64,000 bases of DNA from Streptomyces gilvus (lineage in GTDB: Bacteria > Actinomycetota > Actinomycetes > Streptomycetales > Streptomycetaceae). Positions within the stretch are counted from its first letter, which is position 1. Every line of letters starts with the position of its first letter. Below the pieces are notes generated by a model, which was not told where the DNA came from, ran no database searches, and was given only the letters and a program-made list of their open reading frames with translations. A program made the position numbers and the translations under genes. The stretch is taken from assembly GCF_022513565.1 (NCBI RefSeq), contig NZ_JAKWBE010000010.1, positions 210,133 to 274,132 on the forward strand. The letters run 5' to 3'. Shown here piece after piece: positions 33,044 through 42,214 of the stretch.

Positions 33044-33622
33044 GTGGGGACCGTAACGATCGGCGTGTCGATCGCGGTCCCGGAGCCACAGGGCAGCCAG
33101 ATCCAGCAGCTGCGCGCGGGCTTCGGCGACGCCGCGGCGCACGGCATCCCCACCCACGTCACCCTGCTGCCGCCGACGGAGGTCGACGGCGACGCCCTGG
33201 CGGCCGTCGAGGCGCATCTGACCGAGGTCGCCGCGGCCGGCCGGCCCTTCCCGATGCGGCTGCGGGGCACCGGGACGTTCCGGCCCCTGTCACCCGTCGT
33301 GTACGTGCGTGTGGTCGAGGGCGCGGAGGAGTGCACCTGGTTGCAGAAGCAGGTCCGTGACGCCTCCGGCCCGGTGCCACGCGAACTGCAGTTCCCCTAC
33401 CACCCGCACGTCACCGTTGCGCACGGCATCGACGAGGCGGCGATGGACCGCGCGTTCGAGGAGCTCGCCGACTACGAGGCCGACTGGCCCTGCACCGGCT
33501 TCGCCCTCTACGAGCAGGGCGCTGACGGCGTGTGGCGCAAGCTCCGCGAGTTCGCGTTCGGCGGGTCCGTGGTGCCTCCCCAGGCGGGGCACGTCGAGCG
33601 CGGCACCATAAGCAGCCGGTAG
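33044..33622 (+). CDS. 2'-5' RNA ligase/LigT-family phosphoesterase-like protein
   Basis: The GTG at 33044 is preceded by GACAGGAG and gives 192 residues. The two hallmark HxT motifs of the 2H phosphoesterase superfamily are HVTLLPP (about 46-48) and HPHVTVAHG (about 122-125), arranged as in LigT/ThpR. Members ligate or hydrolyse 2',5' and cyclic phosphodiester bonds; the physiological substrate is usually unknown. It is downstream of trpS in the same direction, 136 bp away, with a hairpin between, so probably has its own promoter. Confidence 0.87.
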   Translation: MGTVTIGVSIAVPEPQGSQIQQLRAGFGDAAAHGIPTHVTLLPPTEVDGDALAAVEAHLTEVAAAGRPFPMRLRGTGTFRPLSPVVYVRVVEGAEECTWLQKQVRDASGPVPRELQFPYHPHVTVAHGIDEAAMDRAFEELADYEADWPCTGFALYEQGADGVWRKLREFAFGGSVVPPQAGHVERGTISSR

Positions 33623-33659
33623 CGGCCGGTAGCGGGTCGCCTTCAGCGGCCGCCGGGCG

Positions 33660-34433
33660 TCACAGCGGCAGCCGGCGGAACACCGCGCGCGGGACGTGCC
33701 GCAGCGCCGACATCACCACCCGCAGCACGCCGGGCACCCAGACCGTCTCCGAGCGCCTGCGCAGGCCCAGTTCGATCGCCGTCGCCACCGCCTCCGGGGT
33801 CGTCGAGAAGGGCACCTCGGGCAGGCCGGCCGTCATCCTGGAGCGCACGAACCCGGGGCGCACGACCATCACGTGCACGCCCGTGCCGTGCAGCGCGTCG
33901 CCCAGGCCCTGCGCGAAGGCGTCCAGGCCGGCCTTGCTGGAGCCGTAGATGAAGTCGCCGCGGCGGGCCCGCTCACCGGCGACGGAGGACAGCACGACGA
34001 GCGAGCCGTGGCCCTGTTCCTGCAACGCGCTTGCGCTCACCAGGCCCGCGGACACCGCTCCGGTGTAGTTGGTCTGCGCGACCCGTACCGCGGCGGCCGG
34101 ATCGCGCTCGTCGCGTGCCTGGTCGCCGAGGACGCCGAAGGCGAGCAGCACCATGTCGACGTCGCCCTCCGCGAACACCTTGCCCAGGACGGCCTCGTGG
34201 GAGTCGGGGTCGAGCGCGTCGAAGGGGAGGGTGTGCACGTCCGGGCCGAGCGAGCGCAGGTGTTCCGCGGCCTGTTCCAGGGCGGGCGAGGGGCGTCCGG
34301 CGAGCCACACCGTGCGGGTGCGGCGGGCGATGAGACGGCGGGCGGTGGCGAGGGCGATCTCGGACGTACCGCCGAGGACGAGCAGGGACTGGGGGAGTTG
34401 CAGGGACTGGGGGAGGCCGAAGGCGTCAGGCAT
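33660..34433 (-). CDS. Short-chain dehydrogenase, DprE2-like
   Basis: The ATG at 34433 gives 257 residues. The NAD(P)-binding motif is LLVLGGTSEIALATA (about 17-31), an unusual GGTSEI instead of TGxxxGIG, which is typical for decaprenylphosphoryl-2-keto-ribose reductase (DprE2). The catalytic Ser-Tyr-Lys set is VVLSSVAG and DFIYGSSKAG. MVLLAFGVLGDQ replaces NNAG. In mycobacteria the partner DprE1 makes the keto sugar for arabinan; streptomycetes use related enzymes for cell-envelope arabinose or ribitol units. DprE1 is not in this window, so the exact substrate is uncertain. Confidence 0.85.
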   Translation of the reverse strand: MPDAFGLPQSLQLPQSLLVLGGTSEIALATARRLIARRTRTVWLAGRPSPALEQAAEHLRSLGPDVHTLPFDALDPDSHEAVLGKVFAEGDVDMVLLAFGVLGDQARDERDPAAAVRVAQTNYTGAVSAGLVSASALQEQGHGSLVVLSSVAGERARRGDFIYGSSKAGLDAFAQGLGDALHGTGVHVMVVRPGFVRSRMTAGLPEVPFSTTPEAVATAIELGLRRRSETVWVPGVLRVVMSALRHVPRAVFRRLPL

Positions 34434-34563
34434 GACGGTGACCGTATCGCCGCCCTGCGGGCGATCCGTGCAGAACATGCGTAACCACCCCTGAACACGT
34501 CACACGCGCGTTCTTTCGGGGTACACGTGCGTCGGGCATCCGTACCCAGGGCAGAGTCGGATC

Positions 34564-35529
34564 ATGGACTGGCTGAAAAAGCTCCCCGTCGTGGGGCCGT
34601 TGCTGACTCGGGCGATGGCCACGCACGCGTGGCGGTCGTTCGAGCGTCTGGAGCGGGTGAAATGGGCCCGGCTGGCCGCCGCGATGACGTTCACCAGCTT
34701 CGTCGCGCTGTTCCCGCTGCTCACCGTGGCCGCGGCGATCGGCGCGGCGCTGCTCAGCCAGAAGCAGCAGACCGATCTGCAGCACAAGATCGCCGAACAG
34801 GTCCCCGGGATCTCCGACCAGCTCGACATCAACGCCCTGGTGCAGAACGCCGGCACCGTCGGTCTCATCGCCGGCGCCCTGCTGGTCTTCACCGGCATCG
34901 GCTGGGCCGGCTCGACACGGGAGTGTCTGCGCGCGGTCTGGGAGCTGCCGGACCCGGAGGAGAACTTCCTCCTGCGCAAGGCCAAGGACCTCGGCATCCT
35001 CGTCGGCCTCGGCGGCGCCGTCCTGGTCACCCTCGCCGCCTCCACCGTCGCCTCCGCGATGGTCGGCTGGATCACCCGGCAACTCGGCATCGAGAAGGGC
35101 GGCTGGGGCGGGATCCTGCTGTATGTCGCCGCGTTCGCCGTCGCCGTCCTGGCCGACTTCCTGCTGCTCCTGTACGTCCTCACCCTGCTGCCCGGCGTGG
35201 AGCCGCCGCGCCGCCGCCTGGCCATCGCGGCGCTGACCGGCGCGGTCGGCTTCGAGCTGCTGAAGACGCTGCTCAGCGGCTATATGCAGGGCGTGGCGGC
35301 GAAGAGCATGTACGGCGCCTTCGGCGTCCCGGTCGCCCTGCTGCTGTGGATCAACTTCACCTCGAAACTCGTGCTGTTCTGCGCCGCCTGGACGGCGACG
35401 CGGAGCAAGGAGCGGGAGCTGCGGGAGGAGGAGTGCGAGGAGGAGTGCGAGGAGCGGGCCGGGGTGGTGCGCAAGGTCAGGGACGAGGGCGACGACGTAC
35501 CAGGTCGGGCAGCGGCCAGCGGCGGTTGA
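34564..35529 (+). CDS. YihY/BrkB-family membrane protein
   Basis: The 321-residue protein has about six transmembrane helices and the family pattern: KWARLAAAMTFTSFVALFPLLTVAAAIGAAL (helix 1), GWAGSTRECLRAVWELPD, and the C-terminal SMYGAFGVPVALLLWINFTSKLVLFCAAW. YihY proteins were once called ribonuclease BN in error; their role is unknown, possibly transport. The cytoplasmic tail is unusually acidic (REEECEEECEERAG) and its 3' end overlaps the convergent dacA gene by 53 bp. Confidence 0.9.
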   Translation: MDWLKKLPVVGPLLTRAMATHAWRSFERLERVKWARLAAAMTFTSFVALFPLLTVAAAIGAALLSQKQQTDLQHKIAEQVPGISDQLDINALVQNAGTVGLIAGALLVFTGIGWAGSTRECLRAVWELPDPEENFLLRKAKDLGILVGLGGAVLVTLAASTVASAMVGWITRQLGIEKGGWGGILLYVAAFAVAVLADFLLLLYVLTLLPGVEPPRRRLAIAALTGAVGFELLKTLLSGYMQGVAAKSMYGAFGVPVALLLWINFTSKLVLFCAAWTATRSKERELREEECEEECEERAGVVRKVRDEGDDVPGRAAASGG

Positions 35530-36754
35530 CCACGAACGCGGCGCCCGCGAGCAGCACCACCACCCCGCCGGCTATGCCCAGCGCGATCCCCATGCCGCCG
35601 GAGCGGGCCTGGGCCACCGCCTTCGTGGAGGCCTTCGCCGAGGGCGCGGCGGACGGGTCGCCGGCCCCGCCGGCCTGTCCTTCGGCGCCCGGCTGCGCGC
35701 TCGCCTGGGCGCTCCTGGGCGGCGCCAGCTCACCGATGGGGCGGGCCTTGCCGGCCGCCTTGAAGCCCCAGTCGAAGAGCTTGGCGGTCTCCTTGTAGAC
35801 CTCGTTGTGCTCGTTCTTCTCCGGGTGCATGACGGTCACCAGCAGCACCCGCCCGCCCCGCTCGGCGACGCCCGTGAAGGTCGCGCCCGCGTTGGTGGTG
35901 TTGCCGTTCTTGACGCCCGCGATGCCCTGGTAGACGGAGACGTCGGAGTCGCCGGCCAGCAGTCGGTTGGTGTTCTGGATCTCGAAGGACTCGCGGACGG
36001 TCTTGCCCTTCTTGTTCTTCTTCGTCTCGCCCGGGAACTGGGCGCGGACCGTCGAGCAGTACGCGCGGAAGTCCTTCTTCTGCAGCCCGGAGCGCGCGAA
36101 CAGGGTCAGGTCGTAGGCCGAGGAGACCTGCCCCGGGGCGTCGTAGCCGTCGGGGGTGACCACGTGCGTGTCGAGGGCCTGCAGCTCCTCGGCGTGCTGG
36201 TTCATCTCCTTGACGGTGTTGTCGACGCCGTCGTTCATCGCCGACAGCACGTGCACGGCGTCGTTGCCGGAGCGCAGGAAGACGCCCAGCCACAGGTCGC
36301 GCACGGAGTACGTCTCGCCCTCCTTTATGCCGACCATGCTGGAGCCGGCGCCCATGCCGGCCAGGTCGGTGGGCGCCACCTCGTGCTTCTCGCTGCTCGG
36401 GAACTTCGGCAGCACGGTGTCCGCGAACAGCATCTTCATCGTGCTCGCCGGGGGCAGCCGCCAGTGCGCGTTGTGCGCGGCCAGCACGTCCCCGGACTCC
36501 GCGTCCGCGACGATCCAGGAGCGCGCCGTGATGTCCTTCGGCAGCACCGGGGCGCCGCTGCCCAGGTCGACCTGGGTGCCAGCCTGTCCGAGGCGGCTGC
36601 CGCCGACGCTCGACATGTGCGCCGGGGGAGTGGCGGAGGGGCTGGTGGACGGACTGGGGGCCGCGAGGGCGACGGGCGCGGTCAGCGCGAGCGACGACAG
36701 GGCGGCGGAGGTGACCAGCAGGGATCGCCTGGCGGTCTTCTGGGGAGCGGACAC
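35477..36754 (-). CDS. dacA: D-alanyl-D-alanine carboxypeptidase (DacA family, S11)
   Basis: I chose the GTG at 36754 (425 residues, MSAPQKTARRSLL); a GTG at 36775 is an alternative. A signal peptide ends near ALAAPS. The penicillin-binding motifs are SxxK in LPPASTMKM, SxN as SGN in FLRSGNDAVH, and KNG in AGVKNGNTTNAG where most S11 enzymes have KTG. After the catalytic domain come a Pro/Ala/Ser linker and a C-terminal transmembrane helix (GMGIALGIAGGVVVLLAGAAFVVN) ending in a basic tail. The enzyme therefore faces outward as a membrane-anchored trimmer of peptidoglycan stem peptides. Confidence 0.92.
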   Translation of the reverse strand: MSAPQKTARRSLLVTSAALSSLALTAPVALAAPSPSTSPSATPPAHMSSVGGSRLGQAGTQVDLGSGAPVLPKDITARSWIVADAESGDVLAAHNAHWRLPPASTMKMLFADTVLPKFPSSEKHEVAPTDLAGMGAGSSMVGIKEGETYSVRDLWLGVFLRSGNDAVHVLSAMNDGVDNTVKEMNQHAEELQALDTHVVTPDGYDAPGQVSSAYDLTLFARSGLQKKDFRAYCSTVRAQFPGETKKNKKGKTVRESFEIQNTNRLLAGDSDVSVYQGIAGVKNGNTTNAGATFTGVAERGGRVLLVTVMHPEKNEHNEVYKETAKLFDWGFKAAGKARPIGELAPPRSAQASAQPGAEGQAGGAGDPSAAPSAKASTKAVAQARSGGMGIALGIAGGVVVLLAGAAFVVNRRWPLPDLVRRRPRP

Positions 36755-36845
36755 GCACGAGAACGTACAGGGCACGGCGTGTGAAGTCCCACCCACCACC
36801 CCACCCCGGGCTCGGAGCCGCGGGGACGCCGGTGATACTGAACGT

Positions 36846-37085
36846 ATGAAGCTCAGCCGCCCGGTCTCCTGGTTCCTGCTCGCCTTCGGGGTGTGGAGCT
36901 GGGTCATCTGGGTCACTTTCGTCAAAAACCTGGTCAAGGACAGCAGCGGGCTCGCGTTCGACGACGGTCGCCCGACGGCGTACTTCTGGGTGCACCTGAC
37001 GCTCGCCGTCGTCTCCTTCGTACTGGGGACGGTCATCGGCGGCATCGGGTTGCGCGGACTGCGCGCATTGCGCCGCACTTCATAA
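36846..37085 (+). CDS. Small two-helix membrane protein, SCO4848 family
   Basis: The 79-residue protein has two transmembrane helices: WFLLAFGVWSWVIWVTFVKNL and FWVHLTLAVVSFVLGTVIGGIGL, with a basic C-terminus. The family is conserved in this genomic place in Streptomyces, by memory under the name SCO4848 family membrane protein; no function is known. It is divergent from dacA and 73 bp upstream of the damaged metallophosphoesterase gene. Confidence 0.85.
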   Translation: MKLSRPVSWFLLAFGVWSWVIWVTFVKNLVKDSSGLAFDDGRPTAYFWVHLTLAVVSFVLGTVIGGIGLRGLRALRRTS

Positions 37086-37158
37086 CCGCCCAAAAGCCGC
37101 CAACCAGGCAGCTGTCGACCGGAACGGCCGTCAACCGGACAGCGGGGGTCCACCGCAA

Positions 37159-38471
37159 GTGATCACCGTCTTCGCGTTGCTGGCGCTCGTCGTCCTGGTG
37201 ACGGCCAACTGGCACCTGTGGCCCCGCCTGTTCCGCGACACCACCCGGGGCCCCGGTCTCGTGCGCCGGGCCGGCGCGGTGGCGATCGCGGGCGGCTGGG
37301 TGCTGGCCGTCGGCGCCCTGGTCGCCGAACGCGCGGGCGCCCCCTTCTGGCTGCAACAGGTGCTCGCCTGACCCGGTTTCCTGTGGCTGGCGCTGTCGGT
37401 CTACCTGCTGCTGGCGGTGGTGGCGGCCGAGGTCGTACGGCCGCTGCTGCGACGGCTGTCGAAGCGGCGCACGGGCGCCGAGACGGCCGTACGCCAGGGG
37501 GAGCCGCTCCCGGCCGGAGTCGTACCGCCGAACGCCGCTGAGGGCGAACTGGAGCCCTCCCCCGCCCCGGAGCCGTCGCCCGCCCCGGAGCCGTCGCCCG
37601 TCCAGGAGCCCGCCCCCGACCCCTCCCGCCGTCTGTTCGTCGCGCGTGTCCTCGCCACGGCAGCCGCCACGGCCGCCGTCGGGACCGTCGGATACGGCAC
37701 CTACGGCGTCCTGCGCGGCCCGCGCGTGAAGCGGGTCACCGTGCCGCTGGCCAAGCTCCCGCGCGCGGCGCACGGTTACCGCATCGCGGTCGTCAGCGAC
37801 ATCCACCTGGGCCCGATCCTCGGCCGGGACTTCGCGCAGAAGGTCGTCGACACCGTCAACGCCACCCAGCCGGACATCGTCGCAGTCGTCGGCGACCTGG
37901 TGGACGGCAGTGTGAAGAACCTGGGCCCGGCGGCGGCACCCCTGTCGCGGCTGACGGCGCCCTCCTACTTCGTCACCGGCAACCACGAGTACTTCTCCGG
38001 CGCGGAGCTGGGGGTCCCCCCAGGCCTTTAAGGCACTGGGGGAGGGGCGAGGAGGTACGGCGCCTCGGGCTGCGCCCGCTGGAGAACGCCCGTACCGAAC
38101 TGCCCTGGTTCGACCTCGCCGGCGTCAACGACCTCGCGGGCGAGAGCGAGGGGCAGGGCCCCGACTTCACCAAGGCGCTCGGGGACCGGGACCCGGCACG
38201 CGCGTGCGTGCTCCTCGCCCACCAGCCCGTCCAGATCCACGAGGCCGTCAAGCACGGCGTGGACCTCCAGCTCTCCGGCCACACCCACGGCGGCCAGCTC
38301 TGGCCCGGCAGCCTCATCGCGGCGGCCGCCAATCCCACCGTCGCGGGCCTCGACCGCTACGGCGACACCCAGCTCTACGTCAGCCGGGGCGCCGGCGCCT
38401 GGGGACCGCCCACGCGCGTGGGGGCGCCGTCCGACATCACGGTGATCGAACTGGCCTCCACGCGCGCGTGA
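37159..38471 (+). pseudogene. Metallophosphoesterase, broken by an in-frame TGA and a REP-like insertion
   Basis: Three pieces make one membrane metallophosphoesterase of about 435 residues. Piece 1 (37159-37371) has two helices and ends WLQQVLA-TGA; the same frame then continues GFLWLALSVYLLLAVV, so one TGG-to-TGA change explains the stop. Piece 2 carries SDIHLGP, GDLVDGS and GNHEYFSG. At 38008 an inserted palindromic stretch brings a TAA at 38029 and shifts the frame. Piece 3 (from 38049, to 38471) resumes EEVRRLGLRPLENARTE and has the last metal motif SGHTHGGQLWP. With GHxH separated from the first three motifs, no active enzyme can be made without recoding. The start could also lie inside piece 2, but the GHxH part would still be missing. 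Confidence 0.82.
38008..38044. repeat. REP-like palindromic insertion in the metallophosphoesterase gene
   Basis: CTGGGGG-TC-CCCCCAG (38008-38023, perfect 7-bp arms) is followed by the palindrome GCCTTTAAGGC (38024-38034) and ACTGGGGGAGG. Short G5/C5 palindromes with the CTGGGGGAGG end are, from memory, a frequent intergenic element of Streptomyces. The exact borders cannot be fixed without an intact homologue. Confidence 0.65.
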
Positions 38472-38676
38472 CGGTCGTCGGGCGCCGGTCGCAACGGTCC
38501 GCCGGAGACTCTGTGGACGAGCTGTGAAGCCTGGCTGAAACCTCTTGCGTAAGTTCTTTCTCAACTCGACAAATCCCTCTTCCCCCGGCTGAAACCTCTG
38601 TGATTAGGTGAGCCGCGCCACTAGGGGAGTGGCATGTGTGGGGTGGGGCCCGCGAAGGCCCGGAGAGGGCAGACCG

Positions 38677-40233
38677 ATGCGTTCCGTGCGCATGCGGATT
38701 CTCGCGACGCTGCTCGTGCTGGCGGGCGTGGGAGTCGGCGGCTGGCAGATGCTGCCGTCGCAGGAGGACAAGGGCAAGACCATCACGGTCGGTACGACGG
38801 ACGCCGTCACGGCGCTCGACCCGGCCGGCGCCTACGACGCGGGTTCCTGGGCCCTGTTCAGCAATGTCTTCCAGTCACTGCTGACCTTCGACCCGGGCGG
38901 CACCGCGCCGGTCCCGGACGCCGCGCAGAGCTGTGACTTCGTGGGCAGCGCCCTGACGACGTACCGCTGCACGCTGCGCCAGGGGCTCACCTTCCCCAGC
39001 GGCCGCTCGATGACCGCCGAGGACGTCAAGTACTCCTTCGACCGGGTCAAGGCGATCAAGTCCGAGGTCGGCCCGGTCTCCCTGCTGAGCACGCTGCGGT
39101 CGGTGGACGCGAGCGGCCTGACCGTCACCTTCCACCTGTCCGCGCCCGACGCCACCTTCCCGTTCAAGGTCGCCACCGGCGCCGGCTCGATCGTCGACAG
39201 CCACAAGTACCCGGAGAACCGTCTGCGCACGGACCCCGGCGCCGACGGCACCGGGCCGTACGAGCTGACGTCGTACCAGAAGAACAAGAAGGCGGTGCTC
39301 ACGCCCAACGGCCACTACAAGGGCGCCGTGAAGAGCGCCGCGCGCCCCGTCGACCTGCTCTACTACACCAACGCCGACGCCCTGGAGAAGGCCTGGAAGG
39401 CCAAGGACGTCGACGTCGCCACCCGGCAGCTGCCGCCCAAGGTGCTGTCCGGACTGTCGCCCAGCGACCCCAACCAGCGGCTCTCCGAGTCCGACAGCTC
39501 CGAGACCCGCAACCTCTACCTCAACACCCGTGCGGGTTCGCCCCTGCACAGCGTCCTGGTCCGCCGGGCGATGGCCTGGCTGATCAACCGCGAGCAGCTG
39601 GCCGCCACCGTGTACGAGGGCACCGTCGACCCGCTGTACTCGCTGATCCCGACCGGCATCACCGGCCACACCACGTCGTTCTTCGACGCCTACCCCAAGC
39701 CCGACGCCAAGGCCGCGCAGGCCCTGCTCAGCGAGGCGGGCGTGAAGGTGCCGGTACGTTTCACCTACGGCTACGCCGTCAACCGCGGCTCCTCCCAGGA
39801 GGAGGCCGAGGCCATCAAGAAGCAGCTGGAGGCGAGCGGCCTGTTCAAGGTCACGCTCAAGGGCTACGAGTGGACCGACTTCCAGGAGCACTGGGCGACC
39901 GGGAAGCTCGACGCGTACGCCGTCGGCTGGGTCGCCGACTACCCGGATCCGGACACCTTCGGCGCCCCGCTCGTCGGCACGGACGGCACCATGAACACCG
40001 GCTACAGCAGCCAGGCCGTGGACCGGCTGATCCAGAACAGCCGGCAGTTCGCCGACCGCGGTGACGCCGCCTCCGACTTCAGCACGCTGCAGGAGGACAT
40101 CGCCCACGACGTGCCGGTGATCCCGCTGTGGCAGGGCAAGGAGTACGTGCTCAGCACCGAGGACGTCGGCGGCAGCCAGTATCTGGACGACGGGACCGGT
40201 GTGTTCCGCTTGTGGAGCCTGGACTGGATCTGA
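38677..40233 (+). CDS. ABC-type peptide/nickel solute-binding protein (SBP_bac_5)
   Basis: The 518-residue protein starts with a signal-anchor (MRILATLLVLAGVGVGGWQ) that lacks a lipobox cysteine, unlike most family members. The DppA/OppA pattern is clear: TITVGTTDAVTALDPAGAYD, RQGLTFPSGRSMTAEDVKYSFDRV, DGTGPYELTSYQKNKKAVL, and VRRAMAWLINREQLAATVYEG. It would bind a peptide or similar ligand at the outer face of the membrane. No permease or ATPase genes are next to it, so it is an orphan. An AT-rich upstream segment (38520-38600) probably holds its promoter. Confidence 0.88.
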   Translation: MRSVRMRILATLLVLAGVGVGGWQMLPSQEDKGKTITVGTTDAVTALDPAGAYDAGSWALFSNVFQSLLTFDPGGTAPVPDAAQSCDFVGSALTTYRCTLRQGLTFPSGRSMTAEDVKYSFDRVKAIKSEVGPVSLLSTLRSVDASGLTVTFHLSAPDATFPFKVATGAGSIVDSHKYPENRLRTDPGADGTGPYELTSYQKNKKAVLTPNGHYKGAVKSAARPVDLLYYTNADALEKAWKAKDVDVATRQLPPKVLSGLSPSDPNQRLSESDSSETRNLYLNTRAGSPLHSVLVRRAMAWLINREQLAATVYEGTVDPLYSLIPTGITGHTTSFFDAYPKPDAKAAQALLSEAGVKVPVRFTYGYAVNRGSSQEEAEAIKKQLEASGLFKVTLKGYEWTDFQEHWATGKLDAYAVGWVADYPDPDTFGAPLVGTDGTMNTGYSSQAVDRLIQNSRQFADRGDAASDFSTLQEDIAHDVPVIPLWQGKEYVLSTEDVGGSQYLDDGTGVFRLWSLDWI

Positions 40234-40330
40234 CGCGATCTCACAGGTTGGGACATTCGCCCCCGCGACGCAGGGCATCCTCCCCACGCAGGACGGTGTG
40301 ACGGAGGTGTGCGCGGGGTGAGGAGCAAAC

Positions 40331-40732
40331 GTGTTGAGACGCAACTCCTTCCGGCTGCCCCGGCACCCGGCCTCCGTCGGCCTGGCGCGGCGCCGGGTGC
40401 GGGACCATCTAGCCGACTGGGGGCACGGCCCGGACGACCCGGCGCTGACGGACGCGCTGCTGCTGGTGTCCGAGCTGGCCACCAACGTCGTACGCCACGG
40501 ACCCCTGCGGGAGCGTGAGTTCGAGGTCGCGGTGACCGCGCTCGCCGACGGGTCCTGTCTCATCGAGGTGTCCGACGAGGGTCAACTCGAGCCGCGCCTG
40601 CGGGTGGTGGGGGAGTGGGAGGAGTCCGGGCGCGGACTGCACCTGGTGGAGGCCGTCGCGGCGGCCTGGGGCGTGTGGACCCGAGGACGGCACGGCAAGA
40701 CCGTCTGGGCGCTGGTGCTGTCCGCCACCTGA
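40331..40732 (+). CDS. RsbW-like ATP-binding regulatory protein (HATPase_c_2)
   Basis: The GTG at 40331 gives 133 residues. The GHKL ATPase motifs are compressed, as in anti-sigma kinases: N-box SELATNVVRHG, G1 VSDEGQ, and G2 ESGRGLHLVEAVAAAWG. Streptomyces has dozens of these stand-alone domains; some phosphorylate anti-anti-sigma factors, most are uncharacterised. No anti-anti-sigma gene is adjacent. It meets the histidine-kinase gene tail to tail. Confidence 0.9.
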   Translation: MLRRNSFRLPRHPASVGLARRRVRDHLADWGHGPDDPALTDALLLVSELATNVVRHGPLREREFEVAVTALADGSCLIEVSDEGQLEPRLRVVGEWEESGRGLHLVEAVAAAWGVWTRGRHGKTVWALVLSAT

Positions 40733-40759
40733 GACCGACTTCCCGGCGCCCGAGGGCCG

Positions 40760-42214
40760 TCACGACACCGCGGCCGCCGTCCGCGCCGGCAGGGTGACCG
40801 TCACCGCGAGCCCCTCGCCGGGCGCCGTACGCACCGCCACGTCGCCGCCGTGCGCCTGCACCACCCCCTGCACGATCGCCAGCCCCAGCCCGCTGCCCGC
40901 GCCCCCGCCCGCCCGGAAGAACCGGTCGAAGACCCGCCCCGCGTCCTCGGCGCACAGCCCGGGACCGTGGTCCGCGACACACAGCCGTACGACCCCGTCC
41001 TCCCGCTCCACGCCGAGCCGCACCGGCACCTCGGCCGGCGTGTGCGTGCGGACGTTGCCCACCAGGTTGCCGAGCACCTGTCTCAGCCCCGACTCGTCGG
41101 CGCGCACCAGCACAGAGCCGTCGGCCGCCACCTCGATGGGCCGCTCCGGCTGCTGCACCCGCAGGTCCTCGGCCGCGTCCCGCACCAGGCGGCTGACGTC
41201 GACGTTGCGGAAGCGCAGCTCGGGCCGCTGGTCCAGGCGGGCCAGCGTGAGCAGCTCGTCCACCAGGCGCCCCATGCGGTCGGTCTCCGCCAGCACCCGC
41301 TCCCAGACCCGCTTGCGCTCGTCCGGATCGCTCAGCATCCCCTTGTCGTACAGCTGCAGATAGCCGCGTATCGCCGACAGCGGGGTGCGCAGCTCGTGCG
41401 AGGCGTCCGCGACGAAGCGGCGCAGCTGGGCCGCGCTGTGCTCGCGCGTGCGGTACGCCGACTCCACCTGGTGCAGCATCGAGTTGAGGGCCACCCGCAG
41501 CTGCTCGACCTCCTGCGTGGGATGTCCGCTGGAGGGCACGCGCCGGGTCAGATCGCCCTCGGCGATCGCCGAGGAGGTCTCCACCATGTCCTCCAGCGGC
41601 CGCATCCGGCGGCTGACGCTGAGCATCGTCAGCCAGCACAGCAGCACCAACAGCAGTGTCCCGACCGCCAGGTCGAGCTTGAGGGCCTGGCCGATGCCCT
41701 GGTGCAGGGGCTCCGTGGTAGTGGCGAGCAGGACGTACGTGCCGTCGGCGAGACGGGTGGCCGTCGCGCGGTAGGTGGCGCCGTTCACGGTGATCGCGTG
41801 CGGCGCGGGGTCCTTCACCAGGACGCGCGGGTCGGGCACGGCGGCGGCCAGGCCGCGCTGGGCGATGGTGGGGGCGACGCCGAAGACGCTCAGGGGCCTG
41901 GACCGGGCGTCGACGGCGGTGTAGATCGACTCCGGCCGCGGCTGCTCGTCCGTACCGGCGAGCCGGTCCCGGGCGAAGGCGAGGGCGCCCAGCGAGTCGA
42001 CCTGCCGCATGGTGAGCTGCGAACTGCCCAGCGACGCGCGCGTCTTGGTCAGCCCGGAGTCGATCTGGCCGATCAGATAGTGCCGCATGCCCATCAGGCT
42101 GACCGCCGTCGCCGCGACGATGCCGAGCGCCAGCAGGGCGACGTTCGCCAGGGTCAGCTTGGCGCGCAGCGAATGGATGCCGTGACGGCGGCCGATCCCC
42201 TTCCCGAGCCTCAT
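40760..42214 (-). CDS. Two-component sensor histidine kinase
   Basis: The 484-residue protein overlaps the response regulator gene by 4 bp. It has a transmembrane helix at 19-41, an extracytoplasmic sensor of about 130 residues, a second helix at 181-199, a HAMP segment, the phospho-accepting His273 in SHELRTPLSAIRG, N-box GNLVGNVRTHT, and G-boxes DHGPGL and GSGLGLAIV. It belongs to the OmpR-partner type of kinase. The divergent MMPL transporter gene is a likely target of the pair. Confidence 0.95.
   Translation of the reverse strand: MRLGKGIGRRHGIHSLRAKLTLANVALLALGIVAATAVSLMGMRHYLIGQIDSGLTKTRASLGSSQLTMRQVDSLGALAFARDRLAGTDEQPRPESIYTAVDARSRPLSVFGVAPTIAQRGLAAAVPDPRVLVKDPAPHAITVNGATYRATATRLADGTYVLLATTTEPLHQGIGQALKLDLAVGTLLLVLLCWLTMLSVSRRMRPLEDMVETSSAIAEGDLTRRVPSSGHPTQEVEQLRVALNSMLHQVESAYRTREHSAAQLRRFVADASHELRTPLSAIRGYLQLYDKGMLSDPDERKRVWERVLAETDRMGRLVDELLTLARLDQRPELRFRNVDVSRLVRDAAEDLRVQQPERPIEVAADGSVLVRADESGLRQVLGNLVGNVRTHTPAEVPVRLGVEREDGVVRLCVADHGPGLCAEDAGRVFDRFFRAGGGAGSGLGLAIVQGVVQAHGGDVAVRTAPGEGLAVTVTLPARTAAAVS

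Noticed and set aside
37369..37371. TGA read as selenocysteine in the metallophosphoesterase
   Set aside because: No selenoprotein or SECIS-like hairpin is expected in this family, Trp fits the membrane helix, and a second lesion downstream shows decay.
38024..38049. Programmed frameshift in the metallophosphoesterase
   Set aside because: No slippery heptamer; the frame change comes with inserted palindromic DNA and a stop codon.
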